From positions 1-64,000 of the forward strand of contig JAFMJI010000008.1 of the NCBI GenBank assembly GCA_017853575.1: a DNA stretch of 64,000 bases, in the 5' to 3' direction. The notes beneath the pieces are model-generated. The model saw only the letters and a program-made list of their open reading frames with translations. It did no database searches and was not told where the DNA came from. The position numbers were made by a program, and so were the translations under genes. Position 1 is the first letter of the stretch. Each line of letters opens with the position of its first letter. The stretch is from Chitinophagaceae bacterium (GTDB lineage Bacteria; Bacteroidota; Bacteroidia; Chitinophagales; Chitinophagaceae). Shown here one piece after another: positions 44,801 through 54,602 of the stretch.

Positions 44801-45784
44801 ATGTCCAAAAAAATTACAAAGATTGGCATCATGACCTCAGGAGGCGACGCTCCAGGTATGAATGCATGTGTCAGAGCAGTAGTTAGAACAGGCCTCTTTC
44901 ATAAAATGGATGTATATGGAATTACCAGGGGCTATTCCGGAATGATAGATGATGACATCCATAAAATGGACTCCAGAAGTGTTGCCAACATTATTCAAAG
45001 GGGCGGCACCATCCTGAAAACAGCAAGATGCAAGGAATTCATGACTCCAGAAGGAAGAAAAAAAGCATACAATAACCTTAAGAAACATGGAATCAATGGA
45101 TTAATTGTAATTGGAGGAGATGGTTCATTTAAAGGAGCCCAAATCTTTTCTAATGAATATGATATTCCTTGCATTGGTATTCCAGGAACCATTGACAAGG
45201 ATATTGCAGGTACAGACTTCACCATTGGTTTTGATACAGCCGTAAATACTGCCATTGATGCGATTGATAAAATCAGAGATACAGCAGATGCACATGACCG
45301 ACTTTTTATAGTTGAAGTAATGGGAAGAGATGCAGGTTATATAGCGTTGTACAGTGGAATTGGAACCGGAGCAGAACATATTTTGATCCCTGAACAAAAA
45401 ACAGACGTAGAAGCAGTTGTCAAATCATTGCAAGAAAAAGAAAAAAGAAAAAAGCTCGTCAACATAGTTGTAGTTGCTGAAGGAGACGATTTTGGAGGTG
45501 GCAATGAACTTGCAAAAATCATCAAGGAAAGAATCCCTGGATTTGATATCAGGGTAGCAATCCTTGGACACGTTCAGAGAGGCGGTGCTCCATCGAGTAT
45601 GGATAGGATGATTGCCAGCAGAATGGGATATTCTGCTGTAAATTGCTTGCTGGAAGGAACCCACAATGTAATGGTGGGCATTGTAAACAACAGGATGCAT
45701 TACACTCCCCTAGACAAGGCTGTAAAGGCAAAACAAAGAATCAATGAAGATTGGCTTAAAATGGTAAAAATATTGGCCAGCTAA
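44801..45784 (+). CDS. pfkA: ATP-dependent 6-phosphofructokinase
   Basis: It phosphorylates fructose 6-phosphate in glycolysis. The ATG gives MSKKITKIGIMTSGGDAPGMN and 327 residues, near the 320 of E. coli PfkA; a TTG 27 bases upstream would add nine residues. GGDGS, rather than GGDDS, indicates ATP and not pyrophosphate as donor. The catalytic PGTIDKDIAGTDFTIGFDTA segment, of which TIDKD is the core, and the HVQRGG motif are present. pyk follows in the same direction behind a terminator. Confidence 0.94.
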   Translation: MSKKITKIGIMTSGGDAPGMNACVRAVVRTGLFHKMDVYGITRGYSGMIDDDIHKMDSRSVANIIQRGGTILKTARCKEFMTPEGRKKAYNNLKKHGINGLIVIGGDGSFKGAQIFSNEYDIPCIGIPGTIDKDIAGTDFTIGFDTAVNTAIDAIDKIRDTADAHDRLFIVEVMGRDAGYIALYSGIGTGAEHILIPEQKTDVEAVVKSLQEKEKRKKLVNIVVVAEGDDFGGGNELAKIIKERIPGFDIRVAILGHVQRGGAPSSMDRMIASRMGYSAVNCLLEGTHNVMVGIVNNRMHYTPLDKAVKAKQRINEDWLKMVKILAS

Positions 45785-45786
45785 AT

Positions 45787-45816
45787 AAAACAGCAGAGAA
45801 GTGTCTCTGCTGTTTT
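45787..45816 (+). terminator. Terminator of pfkA
   Basis: A perfect 13-bp stem AAAACAGCAGAGA / TCTCTGCTGTTTT with loop AGTG, three bases after the pfkA stop. The downstream tract is short in T, so partial read-through into pyk is possible. Confidence 0.75.
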
Positions 45817-45842
45817 AGTGTTTAACTAAACCTGATAAGATT

Positions 45843-47333
45843 ATGAGTAAGAATATCGGAAAATACTTTCACCAGCAAATGGATAACGAAGCTGGAAATC
45901 AACATATCAATCACAGAACAAAAATTGTTGCAACAGTTGGACCAGCATGTGATACTTATGAAAAATTGCTTGAACTTGTAAGAGCTGGTGTGAATGTGTT
46001 CAGACTTAATTTTTCTCATGGTGCTCACGAAGACAAGAAAAAAATCATTGACCATATCCGCAAGATCAATGCCACGGAACCATATAACATAGCAATTCTT
46101 GGAGATTTACAGGGGCCAAAGCTTCGTGTAGGGGAAATCGAAAACAATGCTCTGCCAGTAAAGGAAGGCGATATTTTAACACTCACCAATGAGAAGTTAG
46201 TTGGAACAATGGAAAGAATTTATGTTTCCTATCCAAACCTTGCTGGTGATGTGGTAATTGGAAATACCATTATGATCGATGACGGAAAAATTGAAGTTAT
46301 CGTTCAAGATATACTCCCAAATAAAGATGTGAGGGTTAAAGTGAAATTGGGCGGAATTATATCCTCAAAAAAAGGACTTAACCTTCCTGATACAAAAATT
46401 TCTCTCCCAGCGCTTACTGAGAAGGACCTGAAAGATCTTGACTTTATTATTGAAGAAAAACTTGATTGGGTTGCACTTTCATTTGTAAGAAAGGTTGATG
46501 ATATCATTGGAATCAAAAAAATTCTTAACGAAAAAAAGAGCAAAACAAAAGTTATTGCAAAAATTGAGATGCCTGAAGCATTGGAAAATATTCGTGAGAT
46601 TATTTTGGAATCGCATGGCATCATGGTAGCAAGAGGTGACTTGGGAGTTGAAGTGCCTATTGAAAAAGTACCTCTCATCCAACGTCAATTGATTAGAAAA
46701 TGTTTACACCGCGGCAAACCTGTTATCGTTGCTACACAGATGATGGAAAGCATGATTGACAGGGTAAAACCAAACCGTAGTGAAAGTACTGACGTTGCCA
46801 ATGCTGTTCTTGAGGGTGCTGATGCTGTTATGCTGAGTGGTGAAACAGCAACCGGTATGCATCCAGTTTTGGTTGTAGAAACCATGAGAAAAATCATCAT
46901 TGAAGCTGAACAATCCGAATATAGATACAACCGAGAAGAAGATATCAAACCCTTACCACAATCTCCTACCTATATCAGTGATGCTGTTTGTTTGACAGCT
47001 TGCAAATTGGCTGAAAGTACAAATGCAGATGCACTTATTGGAATGACTCAATCTGGCTATACAGCATTTATGTTAAGTTCCTACAGACCGAAATCACATT
47101 TATTTATATTCACAAAAGAAAGAACACTTGTGAATCAATTAAGTCTTAGCTGGGGAGTTCGCGCTTTCTACTACAGTGAAGAAGAGAGTCTTGATGAAAT
47201 TATTTCTGACCAAATTCAGATTTTAAAAGAACGTGGATTCATTAGAAAGGGTGAAGTGGTTGTTAACACTTGTAGTACCCCAGTTGAACTTCATCTACCA
47301 ACCAATACCATTAAGGTCAGTACAGTTGAATGA
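45843..47333 (+). CDS. pyk: Pyruvate kinase
   Basis: The last step of glycolysis, making pyruvate and ATP. The 496-residue protein has KIVATVGPACDTYEKL and RLNFSHGAHED at the N-terminus, the metal and phosphoenolpyruvate site KIEMPEALEN followed by MVARGDLGVEVP, and AVMLSGETATGMHP. A C-terminal regulatory domain (about 365-490) is intact. An N-terminal extension of about 23 residues precedes the barrel. Its stop overlaps the rnhA start by four bases. Confidence 0.95.
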   Translation: MSKNIGKYFHQQMDNEAGNQHINHRTKIVATVGPACDTYEKLLELVRAGVNVFRLNFSHGAHEDKKKIIDHIRKINATEPYNIAILGDLQGPKLRVGEIENNALPVKEGDILTLTNEKLVGTMERIYVSYPNLAGDVVIGNTIMIDDGKIEVIVQDILPNKDVRVKVKLGGIISSKKGLNLPDTKISLPALTEKDLKDLDFIIEEKLDWVALSFVRKVDDIIGIKKILNEKKSKTKVIAKIEMPEALENIREIILESHGIMVARGDLGVEVPIEKVPLIQRQLIRKCLHRGKPVIVATQMMESMIDRVKPNRSESTDVANAVLEGADAVMLSGETATGMHPVLVVETMRKIIIEAEQSEYRYNREEDIKPLPQSPTYISDAVCLTACKLAESTNADALIGMTQSGYTAFMLSSYRPKSHLFIFTKERTLVNQLSLSWGVRAFYYSEEESLDEIISDQIQILKERGFIRKGEVVVNTCSTPVELHLPTNTIKVSTVE

Positions 47334-47800
47334 TTAACCATAAAGGTTTAACAATCTATACCGATGGAGCAGCCCGTGGAAACCCAGGAAGGGGTGGCTA
47401 CGGAGCTATACTTATGTGGAAAAACGATTCAAAAGAAATTTCTGCTGGCTTTTCACACACGACAAACAACAGGATGGAACTGCTTTCTGTGATAGCAGCA
47501 CTTGAAAGCTTGAACCGTGATGGCTTGGATATTGAAATTTATTCAGACAGTAAATACGTTGTTCAAGCAGTGAATGAGGGATGGCTGGAGAACTGGATGA
47601 AGACCGACTTCAAAGGTGGAAAGAAAAATAAAGATCTTTGGAAACGATTCTACTTGATTTACAAGAAACATCAAATAAAATTCATTTGGGTAAAAGGACA
47701 TGCATCCAATCCTTACAACCAAAGATGTGATGAGCTGGCTACTGCAGCTGCAGACGGAAATAATTTACAAGAAGATGTGGGGTATTCAGTTACCGGTTAA
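47330..47800 (+). CDS. rnhA: Ribonuclease HI
   Basis: It cuts the RNA strand of RNA-DNA hybrids. At 156 residues it matches E. coli RnhA, with the four acidic catalytic residues Asp12 (YTDGAARGNPG), Glu50 (NRMELL), Asp73 (YSDSKYV) and Asp134 (RCDELA). The ATG overlaps the pyk stop (ATGA), so the two are translationally coupled. It ends in a four-base overlap with the converging DUF6580 gene. Confidence 0.95.
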   Translation: MINHKGLTIYTDGAARGNPGRGGYGAILMWKNDSKEISAGFSHTTNNRMELLSVIAALESLNRDGLDIEIYSDSKYVVQAVNEGWLENWMKTDFKGGKKNKDLWKRFYLIYKKHQIKFIWVKGHASNPYNQRCDELATAAADGNNLQEDVGYSVTG

Positions 47801-48357
47801 TTGGTGGCAGCAGAATGAGCAAACTTTTTGATTAGCTCATTTGCACCAAATAGTAGAGCACCAAATACAACAGTAGCTAGAATACTATTTGCATAAAATG
47901 GTAGCCCGTCATAATATACCTGCATGAGTCCGGTCATTGTTTTAGGACGATGATATCCACCATTTCCCATCCATACCATAAAATTAGATATGATGAAAAA
48001 TACTGTTGGGGCAGTAAAACTGGTTTTTGCAATGGATGATAATTTAGCAGCATTCGTAAAGAATCCAATGATGGTCAATGAGCCAAATAAGATGTAGTTA
48101 CCAATCATTCCATTGTAAAAGCCAGGTATTTCATAAACACCAGCAACATAGAGTAACTGATAGAGGACATCTGAAATCAAGAGTGATAGAACGGGAAAAA
48201 CCAATGCCCATTTTTTATCTTTCACAACAGCTCCACTGAAGATCGCCATTGCAAATTGAGGTGCAAATCCCCATGGCCTTCCAGGGATAGCACGGTATGC
48301 TGCAGCAATGATAACCAGCAATAGAAATGATTGTATATTGACCTTGGACGATTTCAT
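47797..48357 (-). CDS. DUF6580-type integral membrane protein
   Basis: The 186-residue protein has about five membrane helices. AIPGRPWGFAPQFAMAIFSGAVVKDKKWA near the N-terminus, in particular RPWGFAPQ, is what ties it to DUF6580, a family of putative transport proteins resembling the S components of energy-coupling transporters. The substrate is unknown and no coupling proteins are nearby. An 88-base gap without recognisable signals follows its start. Confidence 0.7.
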   Translation of the reverse strand: MKSSKVNIQSFLLLVIIAAAYRAIPGRPWGFAPQFAMAIFSGAVVKDKKWALVFPVLSLLISDVLYQLLYVAGVYEIPGFYNGMIGNYILFGSLTIIGFFTNAAKLSSIAKTSFTAPTVFFIISNFMVWMGNGGYHRPKTMTGLMQVYYDGLPFYANSILATVVFGALLFGANELIKKFAHSAATN

Positions 48358-48445
48358 AACGCGTATTTAAACAAAAATAATCAATTATAAGAGGCCCACA
48401 ACATTAAAAATAGATCAGTTTTCCTCAATCTGTGAATAGACATGT

Positions 48446-49630
48446 TTAAGGCACTGTAGCAACTACAAAGTAGAGATCTGTATTGGCCAGTATTTCAAAT
48501 TTCTCGCCTGGAGTAGAATAAAATGCCACTGCAGACACAGCATCATAATTCTTTTCACCGATGATCGTGGCAACTCCTTTGATTAACAACAAAATCGCCG
48601 GACCATCAGATTGAAACGACCTTTGGGTTCCTTTGTTCAATTGATAGGCGTCAATAGCGAAATCTGGGACAGGACAATCATAATGTTGTTTTTCTTCTTT
48701 TTGTTTAACTTTTATGATTTTAGGGACAGTTATATTAAACTGTGTATTTGCCAGAAGTTCAGGTATATCAATATATTTTGGAGTCAAGCCAGCGCGCAAA
48801 ACATTATCAGAGTTCGACATCAACTCAATATTCTGGCCTTCCAAATAGGCATGTGGCATTCCAGCTCCCTGAAATATTCCCTCCCCTGTCTTTAAACAGA
48901 GAATATTAAATAGATAAATGGAGAAAATTCCTTTATCGTATACCCCATTGTTGCATAGATTTTCAATGGCCCTTGCGGCCCAGAAATCTGGGGATGATTT
49001 TTCTAAATTGCCTTGTTTATATAATGGAACTATAGATGAGGCAAGTGGAGCCAATATATCATTTACACGTTCTTGGCTCAACTCCATCAGGGATTTATAC
49101 AAAAGTTTTATCCCCCCCTGATCGTAAAAAGACTTGAAAGGTTTTAGAAAATGATATTTCTCAAAGCGCGCTTCTATGTCTGCTGCAAACCCATGTAACA
49201 ACCAGAATTCACTTAATGCGATCATGACTTCTGGCTTATGATTATCATCTTTGTAGTTGCGATTTGCTGCATTCAGTGGAATTTCTTTCTCATTTTCCAA
49301 TAAAAAGCCTTTTTCTGCAGCTTCTTTAGTTGGATGCACTTGGATAGACAACATGTCTTTAACATCCAATACTTTCAAGAGAAACGGAAGTCTTCCAAAT
49401 TGATTGGAAATTCTTGATCCCAACCATTTTTCTTTGTTTCGATCTATCACTGAAGGAAGAGATTCCCACTCACCCTCATCTAATTCAATTTCTGTGATTC
49501 CTCCTGGGTGTGCTCCCAACCAGTATTCGGCAGATGCATGAGACCGATCTTCAGGTATGTTGAAAAGATCAGGAATAAAATGATTTCCACCCCAAGCGTA
49601 TTGTTGAATTCTGCCTTTTAATCGATACAT
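48446..49630 (-). CDS. manA: Mannose-6-phosphate isomerase, class I
   Basis: It interconverts mannose 6-phosphate and fructose 6-phosphate with zinc. MYRLKGRIQQYAWGG is the standard N-terminus, so I start at that ATG (394 residues) and not at an upstream one whose 36 extra residues run through the promoter region of yraN. The zinc ligands lie in LSIQVHPTKE and in QGAGMPHAYLEGQNIELMSNSDN (core MPHAYLEG and ELMSNSDN). Its product can feed GDP-mannose synthesis or glycolysis. Confidence 0.92.
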   Translation of the reverse strand: MYRLKGRIQQYAWGGNHFIPDLFNIPEDRSHASAEYWLGAHPGGITEIELDEGEWESLPSVIDRNKEKWLGSRISNQFGRLPFLLKVLDVKDMLSIQVHPTKEAAEKGFLLENEKEIPLNAANRNYKDDNHKPEVMIALSEFWLLHGFAADIEARFEKYHFLKPFKSFYDQGGIKLLYKSLMELSQERVNDILAPLASSIVPLYKQGNLEKSSPDFWAARAIENLCNNGVYDKGIFSIYLFNILCLKTGEGIFQGAGMPHAYLEGQNIELMSNSDNVLRAGLTPKYIDIPELLANTQFNITVPKIIKVKQKEEKQHYDCPVPDFAIDAYQLNKGTQRSFQSDGPAILLLIKGVATIIGEKNYDAVSAVAFYSTPGEKFEILANTDLYFVVATVP

Positions 49631-49687
49631 ATTACAAGAAAAATAAAGGGTGTTTAATGAGCTTCGAAGATAAAAAATGCATTTTGA

Positions 49688-50044
49688 ATGGCAAGACACA
49701 ATGATACGGGTAAATTGGGCGAACAACTCGCACTCCAATGGGCAATAGACAATGATTTTATCATCAGAGAACAGAATTGGCGGTTTGGAAAATGGGAAAT
49801 TGATCTGATTGCATCAAAAAACGATCGACTTCATTTCTTTGAAGTGAAGACGAGAAGAACAAACAATTTTGGATATCCAGAGGAATTGGTTGACAAAAAC
49901 AAATTGTGGCATTTTGTCTCAGCAGGGACTGCCTATATAAGATATAACAGCGGATTTAAATGGATTCAATTCGACATTCTTGCCATTACCCTGGATGAAT
50001 CAAATAAAGCTACTTTTTTTCTTATCGAAGATGTTTACCTCTAA
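49688..50044 (+). CDS. YraN/UPF0102 family nuclease-like protein
   Basis: A 118-residue protein with the restriction-endonuclease-like core motif EIDLIASKNDRLHFFEVKTR, where the Asp and the Glu-x-Lys are the likely metal-binding set. GKLGEQLALQWA opens the domain. Its role is unresolved; a Holliday-junction-resolvase-like activity has been proposed for the family. It is divergent from manA and overlaps the converging TlpA gene by four bases. Confidence 0.9.
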   Translation: MARHNDTGKLGEQLALQWAIDNDFIIREQNWRFGKWEIDLIASKNDRLHFFEVKTRRTNNFGYPEELVDKNKLWHFVSAGTAYIRYNSGFKWIQFDILAITLDESNKATFFLIEDVYL

Positions 50045-51120
50045 TTAGCAGAGAAGATGGAAGCCAACTTCATACGTAGCTGCTCTCCACGTAAATTCTT
50101 TCCAATGATTTTTCCCGTAGGATCAATCAGAAAATTTTGAGGAATGCTTTGAATCTTATATTGTACCGCAACTTCATTGTTCCAAAATTTAAGATCACTG
50201 ACTTGGGTCCAATTCAATTTATCATCTTGGATAGCCTTCAACCAAGGATCTTTTGCCCTGTCTAGTGAAACACCCAACACAGTAAAATTTTTATCTTTGT
50301 ATGCGTTGTAAGCATTGACAACATTCGGATTCTCTTGTCGGCATGGACCACACCAGCTTGCCCAAAAATCAAGCAACACATATTTACCTTTAAATGAGGA
50401 AAGCTTTACATCTTTACCATTCACATCTTTTTGGGTAAAATCAAGTGCCATTGTGCCAACTGCACCAAATTTTGCATCGGCTGCAAGCTTTGCAGCCATC
50501 CTACCATAGTAATTTTCTTTTGCAGATGGCGCTATTGCAGAAAGTCGGTTTTCCATTACCATGGGATCATCACTCAACTGCATCATCACCAACACCACAA
50601 AGGGTGATACTGGAGAGCTGGTATGTGATTTAATGAAATCATCTGCATATTTATTTGCGTTCAGAACCAATTGATCATAGTTCTTTCGAATTGATTCATC
50701 TTTTGATCCTTGATTCAATTGCTGAGCTATTCCGCTCAACTGTTGGATCATAGGAGAAAAGGTGCTGTTAAATTGGAAAAAATCATAGGTAGTCTGAGAT
50801 CCGGAAATTTTTGAAGTCTGAATAGATTTGAAATCACCCTCAATCACAATGGAAGATGCATCCAAGAAAAGAAATAGATTTTGCGCAGTTCCCTTTGCTG
50901 TCAATTTATATAAACCTGGCTCTTTGATTGTTCCTTTCAATTCGAACGACTCTCCTACTGAAACAGCTTTCCCAAGCGGCTCCGGATTGAGCTCTTCATT
51001 TTGAAGCGTCAATTCGGTTTTGTCTGGCATTCCTTTCAATACACCTTTAATACTGAAATTTTCAGTTTGTGCAAATGCAATTGCAGGCAGAATCAGTAAA
51101 GCGATGATTAACTTCTTCAT
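50041..51120 (-). CDS. TlpA-type thioredoxin with an N-terminal DUF4369 domain
   Basis: The 359-residue product has a signal peptide (ending AIAFAQ, residue 18), a DUF4369 beta domain (about 20-110), a helical linker, and a thioredoxin domain (about 225-359) with the active site WCGPC (Cys257 and Cys260) and the cis-Pro in IPQNFLI. It should reduce or isomerise disulfides in the periplasm. Oddly it is joined to the end of the trp-his operon: its ATG overlaps the hisIE stop by four bases. Confidence 0.9.
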   Translation of the reverse strand: MKKLIIALLILPAIAFAQTENFSIKGVLKGMPDKTELTLQNEELNPEPLGKAVSVGESFELKGTIKEPGLYKLTAKGTAQNLFLFLDASSIVIEGDFKSIQTSKISGSQTTYDFFQFNSTFSPMIQQLSGIAQQLNQGSKDESIRKNYDQLVLNANKYADDFIKSHTSSPVSPFVVLVMMQLSDDPMVMENRLSAIAPSAKENYYGRMAAKLAADAKFGAVGTMALDFTQKDVNGKDVKLSSFKGKYVLLDFWASWCGPCRQENPNVVNAYNAYKDKNFTVLGVSLDRAKDPWLKAIQDDKLNWTQVSDLKFWNNEVAVQYKIQSIPQNFLIDPTGKIIGKNLRGEQLRMKLASIFSAN

Positions 51121-51719
51121 TTTTTATGTCTTTGTTGAAGGATTTGCTTCACATCATTTAAAGCATATCCTTTTGCATTTAATAAAATAAGAAAATGAAA
51201 CAACAGATCTGCAGCTTCATTTAAAAATAATTCTTGATTATTGTCTTTTGATTCAATCACCAGTTCAACCGCTTCTTCACCCACTTTTTGTGCAATTTTA
51301 TTTACACCCTTTTGGAAAAGTGAATGAACATATGAAGATTCATCAGATGAGTTTTTTCTTAACTCAATGATTGATTCAAGTTGATCAAGAAAATCATTTG
51401 AAAGATTGACTTCCCCCCAGCAGGTGTCTGCACCAGTATGGCAAGTAGGCCCAGCTGGCTTTGCTTTGAAGAGCAGCGCATCACGATCACAATCAACAGC
51501 AAATGATTTAAGGAACAAATAATTTCCACTCTCTTCCCCTTTCATCCAAATCCTTTGTTTTGATCTGCTGTAAAAAGTAATTTTTTCAGTAGCCATGGTT
51601 TGATCAAATGCCTCTTTGTTCATGTACCCAAGCATCAATACTTTGCCTGTATCCACATCTTGAATAATCGCAGGCACCAAGCCATCTGAATATTTTGAAA
51701 AATCTATTTGTGACGACAT
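51117..51719 (-). CDS. hisIE: Bifunctional phosphoribosyl-AMP cyclohydrolase / phosphoribosyl-ATP pyrophosphatase
   Basis: A fused HisI-HisE enzyme for steps two and three of histidine synthesis. The cyclohydrolase half (about 1-105) has the zinc-binding Cys in CDRDALLF and the CHTGADTCW motif; the MazG-like pyrophosphatase half (about 110-200) has EEAVELVIESKD and EAADLLFHFLIL. At 200 residues it is the normal length of the fusion. A GTG just before the ATG is an alternative start. It follows hisF by 24 bases. Confidence 0.94.
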   Translation of the reverse strand: MSSQIDFSKYSDGLVPAIIQDVDTGKVLMLGYMNKEAFDQTMATEKITFYSRSKQRIWMKGEESGNYLFLKSFAVDCDRDALLFKAKPAGPTCHTGADTCWGEVNLSNDFLDQLESIIELRKNSSDESSYVHSLFQKGVNKIAQKVGEEAVELVIESKDNNQELFLNEAADLLFHFLILLNAKGYALNDVKQILQQRHKK

Positions 51720-51743
51720 CACTGTAAAATTACTGAATGCTTT

Positions 51744-52496
51744 TCATCTGACGGGAATTTGCTTTTTTCTTAAGAAGTCCTTAAGATCTGGGATAGAAAT
51801 TTCCTTGAAATGAAAGATGCTTGCTGCCAATGCTGCATCAGCATGGTGTTGCAATACTTCAAAAAAATGCTCAGGAGTTCCCCCACCGCCAGAAGCAATG
51901 ACAGGAACGCTTACCAATGATGAGATCTGACTAGTAATATCAATTGCAAAACCATTCTTTGACCCATCATGATCCATGGATGTCAATAAAATCTCTCCTG
52001 CTCCACGGCTTACTCCCTCTACTGCCCAATCAATACATTTTTTGTCGGTAGCAACCCTCCCACCATTCAAATACACATACCATTCACCATCATCATGCTT
52101 TTTAGCATCAATGGCAAGAACAACACACTGACTCCCAAATGATCCAGCTAGTTCATTGATTAACTCCGGTCTTTTAAATGCGGCAGTATTTACTGAAATT
52201 TTATCAGCGCCAGCATCCAATAAAAGTCTCACATCATCTACAGATGAAATGCCACCCCCTACAGTAAAAGGTATATTTATCTTATGAGCTATTCGATTTA
52301 CCAATGAAGCCAGCGTTTTTCTTTTCTCATTCGTTGCGGTAATATCCAAAAACACCAGTTCATCTGCACCTTCAGTGGCATATAAAGAAGCCAACTCTAC
52401 AGGGTCGCCAGCATCCCTTAAATTGACAAAATTGGTTCCCTTGACAGTTCTTCCGTCTTTAATATCCAGGCAAGGTATAATCCGTTTAGTGAGCAT
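51744..52496 (-). CDS. hisF: Imidazole glycerol phosphate synthase, cyclase subunit
   Basis: With HisH it turns PRFAR into imidazole glycerol phosphate and AICAR. The beta/alpha barrel of 250 residues has the catalytic Asp pair in IPCLDIKDG (Asp11) and [12 protein letters not shown] (near 132), and two phosphate sites in FTVGGGI and VIASGGGG. hisA is one base upstream, so the genes are tightly packed. Confidence 0.96.
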   Translation of the reverse strand: MLTKRIIPCLDIKDGRTVKGTNFVNLRDAGDPVELASLYATEGADELVFLDITATNEKRKTLASLVNRIAHKINIPFTVGGGISSVDDVRLLLDAGADKISVNTAAFKRPELINELAGSFGSQCVVLAIDAKKHDDGEWYVYLNGGRVATDKKCIDWAVEGVSRGAGEILLTSMDHDGSKNGFAIDITSQISSLVSVPVIASGGGGTPEHFFEVLQHHADAALAASIFHFKEISIPDLKDFLRKKQIPVR

Positions 52497-52497
52497 G

Positions 52498-53226
52498 TTA
52501 ATTTTTTTCGATCACAAATTTCTTCAACTGCGATAAACTGATTCTATTTTCAAAGATGGCTTTTCCGATGATAACTCCATCACATTTGATCTCTTGAAGC
52601 TTGTATACATCATCCATAGATGACACTCCCCCGCTTGCAATGATGTTCATCTGAGGAAAATTGATTTTTAATGCTTTATACAATTCAAAAGACGGACCTT
52701 CTAGCTTTCCGTCTTTTGAAATATCAGTACAGAATACATTAAGAATGCCTAGTTTGAAATATTTATCTAAGAAAGAGTTCAAATCAATAGACGATTCTTC
52801 CTGCCATCCACTGATCATTATTTTCCCATTTTTCACATCTGCTCCAAGCATAAATTTTTCTGCTCCGAATTGTTTGAGCCAATCTTGAAATATATCAGCA
52901 TGTTTTACTGCCATGCTTCCAATGGTAACAAAATGTATTCCTAGATCAATAATGCGTGCAACATCCTCGTCTGATTTTACTCCCCCTCCGAAATCAATCA
53001 CCATATTGGTTTTAGAGGAAATCTCTTCAATAGAATTCCAATTGACAACTTTACCAGTTTTTGCCCCATCAAGATCAACGATATGTAAACGAACTATTCC
53101 ATGATCTTGATACAGCTTTGCCATCTCAAGAGGAGTTGAATTGTATTGTGTTTTTTTGGAATAATCTCCTTCTGTAAGACGGACACATTTACCATCAATA
53201 ATATCAATTGCGGGTATTATCTGCAT
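52498..53226 (-). CDS. hisA: ProFAR isomerase
   Basis: It carries out the Amadori isomerisation of ProFAR in histidine synthesis. The 242-residue half-barrel repeat protein has [14 protein letters not shown] with the catalytic Asp, DFGGGVKS and [14 protein letters not shown]. TrpF, which performs the same chemistry on PRA, is encoded separately in the same operon, so HisA need not act on both substrates as PriA does. Confidence 0.95.
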   Translation of the reverse strand: MQIIPAIDIIDGKCVRLTEGDYSKKTQYNSTPLEMAKLYQDHGIVRLHIVDLDGAKTGKVVNWNSIEEISSKTNMVIDFGGGVKSDEDVARIIDLGIHFVTIGSMAVKHADIFQDWLKQFGAEKFMLGADVKNGKIMISGWQEESSIDLNSFLDKYFKLGILNVFCTDISKDGKLEGPSFELYKALKINFPQMNIIASGGVSSMDDVYKLQEIKCDGVIIGKAIFENRISLSQLKKFVIEKN

Positions 53227-53227
53227 C

Positions 53228-53818
53228 TTATGATTCTAAAAAGTTTTGGATGATCTTACTTCCTGTATCAGCACTTTTTTCTGGATGAAACTGTACGCCA
53301 AAATAATTTTTATGATTTAAAGCCGAGCTATACTCCAATCCGTAATTAGATGTGGCAATTGTCTGTTCACCTAGTGTGGCAAAATATCCATGAACAAAAT
53401 AACAGTAACTATTTTCAGCAACACCCTTAAATAATGAAGTTTTAAGATTATAAATATTATTCCAGCCAATTTGAGGTGACTTTAAATGAATCTTGTTTAC
53501 ATCGAATTGCATTACATTCTGTTGGAAAATACCCAGACATACCGTGTCATTCTCTGCAGAATGCAAACACATGAGCTGCATACCAAGGCAAATTCCCAAA
53601 AAAGGTTGGGTGGCATTTAAGATCACCGTATCCAACTTACGATTCTTCAAATATTCCATAGCGCTGCTTGCCTCTCCCACACCAGGAAATATGATTTTAT
53701 CCGAAGAAAGAATTTCAGCTGGATCGTCGGTGAGCACAGGGCTGATACCCAATCTCTCAAGAGCAATCTCAACCGATTTCACATTTCCTGCGTTGTATTT
53801 TATGATTGCAACTTTCAT
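53228..53818 (-). CDS. hisH: Imidazole glycerol phosphate synthase, glutaminase subunit
   Basis: The class I glutamine amidotransferase partner of HisF, 196 residues. The nucleophile lies in FLGICLGMQLM (Cys near residue 77) and the His-Glu pair in VQFHPEKS. KYNAGNVKSVEIAL at the N-terminus is the HisH signature. It is the first his gene after trpA, only two bases on, which joins the two pathways in one transcript. Confidence 0.95.
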   Translation of the reverse strand: MKVAIIKYNAGNVKSVEIALERLGISPVLTDDPAEILSSDKIIFPGVGEASSAMEYLKNRKLDTVILNATQPFLGICLGMQLMCLHSAENDTVCLGIFQQNVMQFDVNKIHLKSPQIGWNNIYNLKTSLFKGVAENSYCYFVHGYFATLGEQTIATSNYGLEYSSALNHKNYFGVQFHPEKSADTGSKIIQNFLES

Positions 53819-53820
53819 AA

Positions 53821-54591
53821 TTATGTTAAAATAGAACGAATGAATGAACTCGCAGATAATGAATAATCATTGGCAGAATCAAGTGCTTTTATGAAAGCTG
53901 ATCCAATAATTCCTCCATTGGCATGGCCATTCAGCATATCAAAAGTTGTTTTGTCTTTTATTCCAAAACCAACCATGATCGGATTTTTTAATTGATACGA
54001 TTTTAATCGGTCAACGTAAGCTACCACATCAGACATGTTTTTTTCTTTTCCTGTGGTTGATGATGAGGAAACAGCATACAAGAATCCGCTGCTTAAATTA
54101 TCTAACAACTTGACTCTATCAACAGATGTTTCAGGAGTTACCAGGAAGATGAAATCCAATTCGCAGTCCTTAATTATTTTACCATAGCTAGATTCAAATT
54201 CAAACGGAGGCAAATCTGGTAGAATCAATCCGTCGATTCCAACAGCCGCAGCTTCTTTGCAGAATTTCTCAAAACCATATTGCAAAACAGGATTCATGTA
54301 TCCCATCAGAATTACAGGAGTTTGAATATTTTTCCGAAAATCTTTTAATTGACTAAATAGCACTGAAATGGACATCCCGTTTTTCAATGCAATCGAACTG
54401 CTTTCCTGAATAACAGGACCATCTGCCAGGGGGTCGCTGTAGGGCATGCCTAATTCAATTATATCAACACCTGCTTCTTGCAGTGTTTCCATTAATTTGA
54501 CAGTACTATCAATGGTAGGATATCCTGCAGTAAAATATACATTGAGAACACCGGTTGTTTTATGATCAAATATCTTTTGTAATCTTCCCAT
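53821..54591 (-). CDS. trpA: Tryptophan synthase alpha subunit
   Basis: It releases indole from indole-3-glycerol phosphate and passes it to TrpB. The 256-residue barrel has the catalytic Glu and Asp in DIIELGMPYSDPLADGP, and the phosphate-binding VGFGIKDK. It is the last trp gene; hisH follows after two bases. Confidence 0.95.
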   Translation of the reverse strand: MGRLQKIFDHKTTGVLNVYFTAGYPTIDSTVKLMETLQEAGVDIIELGMPYSDPLADGPVIQESSSIALKNGMSISVLFSQLKDFRKNIQTPVILMGYMNPVLQYGFEKFCKEAAAVGIDGLILPDLPPFEFESSYGKIIKDCELDFIFLVTPETSVDRVKLLDNLSSGFLYAVSSSSTTGKEKNMSDVVAYVDRLKSYQLKNPIMVGFGIKDKTTFDMLNGHANGGIIGSAFIKALDSANDYSLSASSFIRSILT

Positions 54592-54602
54592 TTTTACATT
54601 CT

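Noticed and set aside
49631-49738. Upstream extension of manA by 36 residues
   Set aside because: It is Cys/Phe-rich, runs into yraN, and the standard N-terminus begins at the internal ATG.
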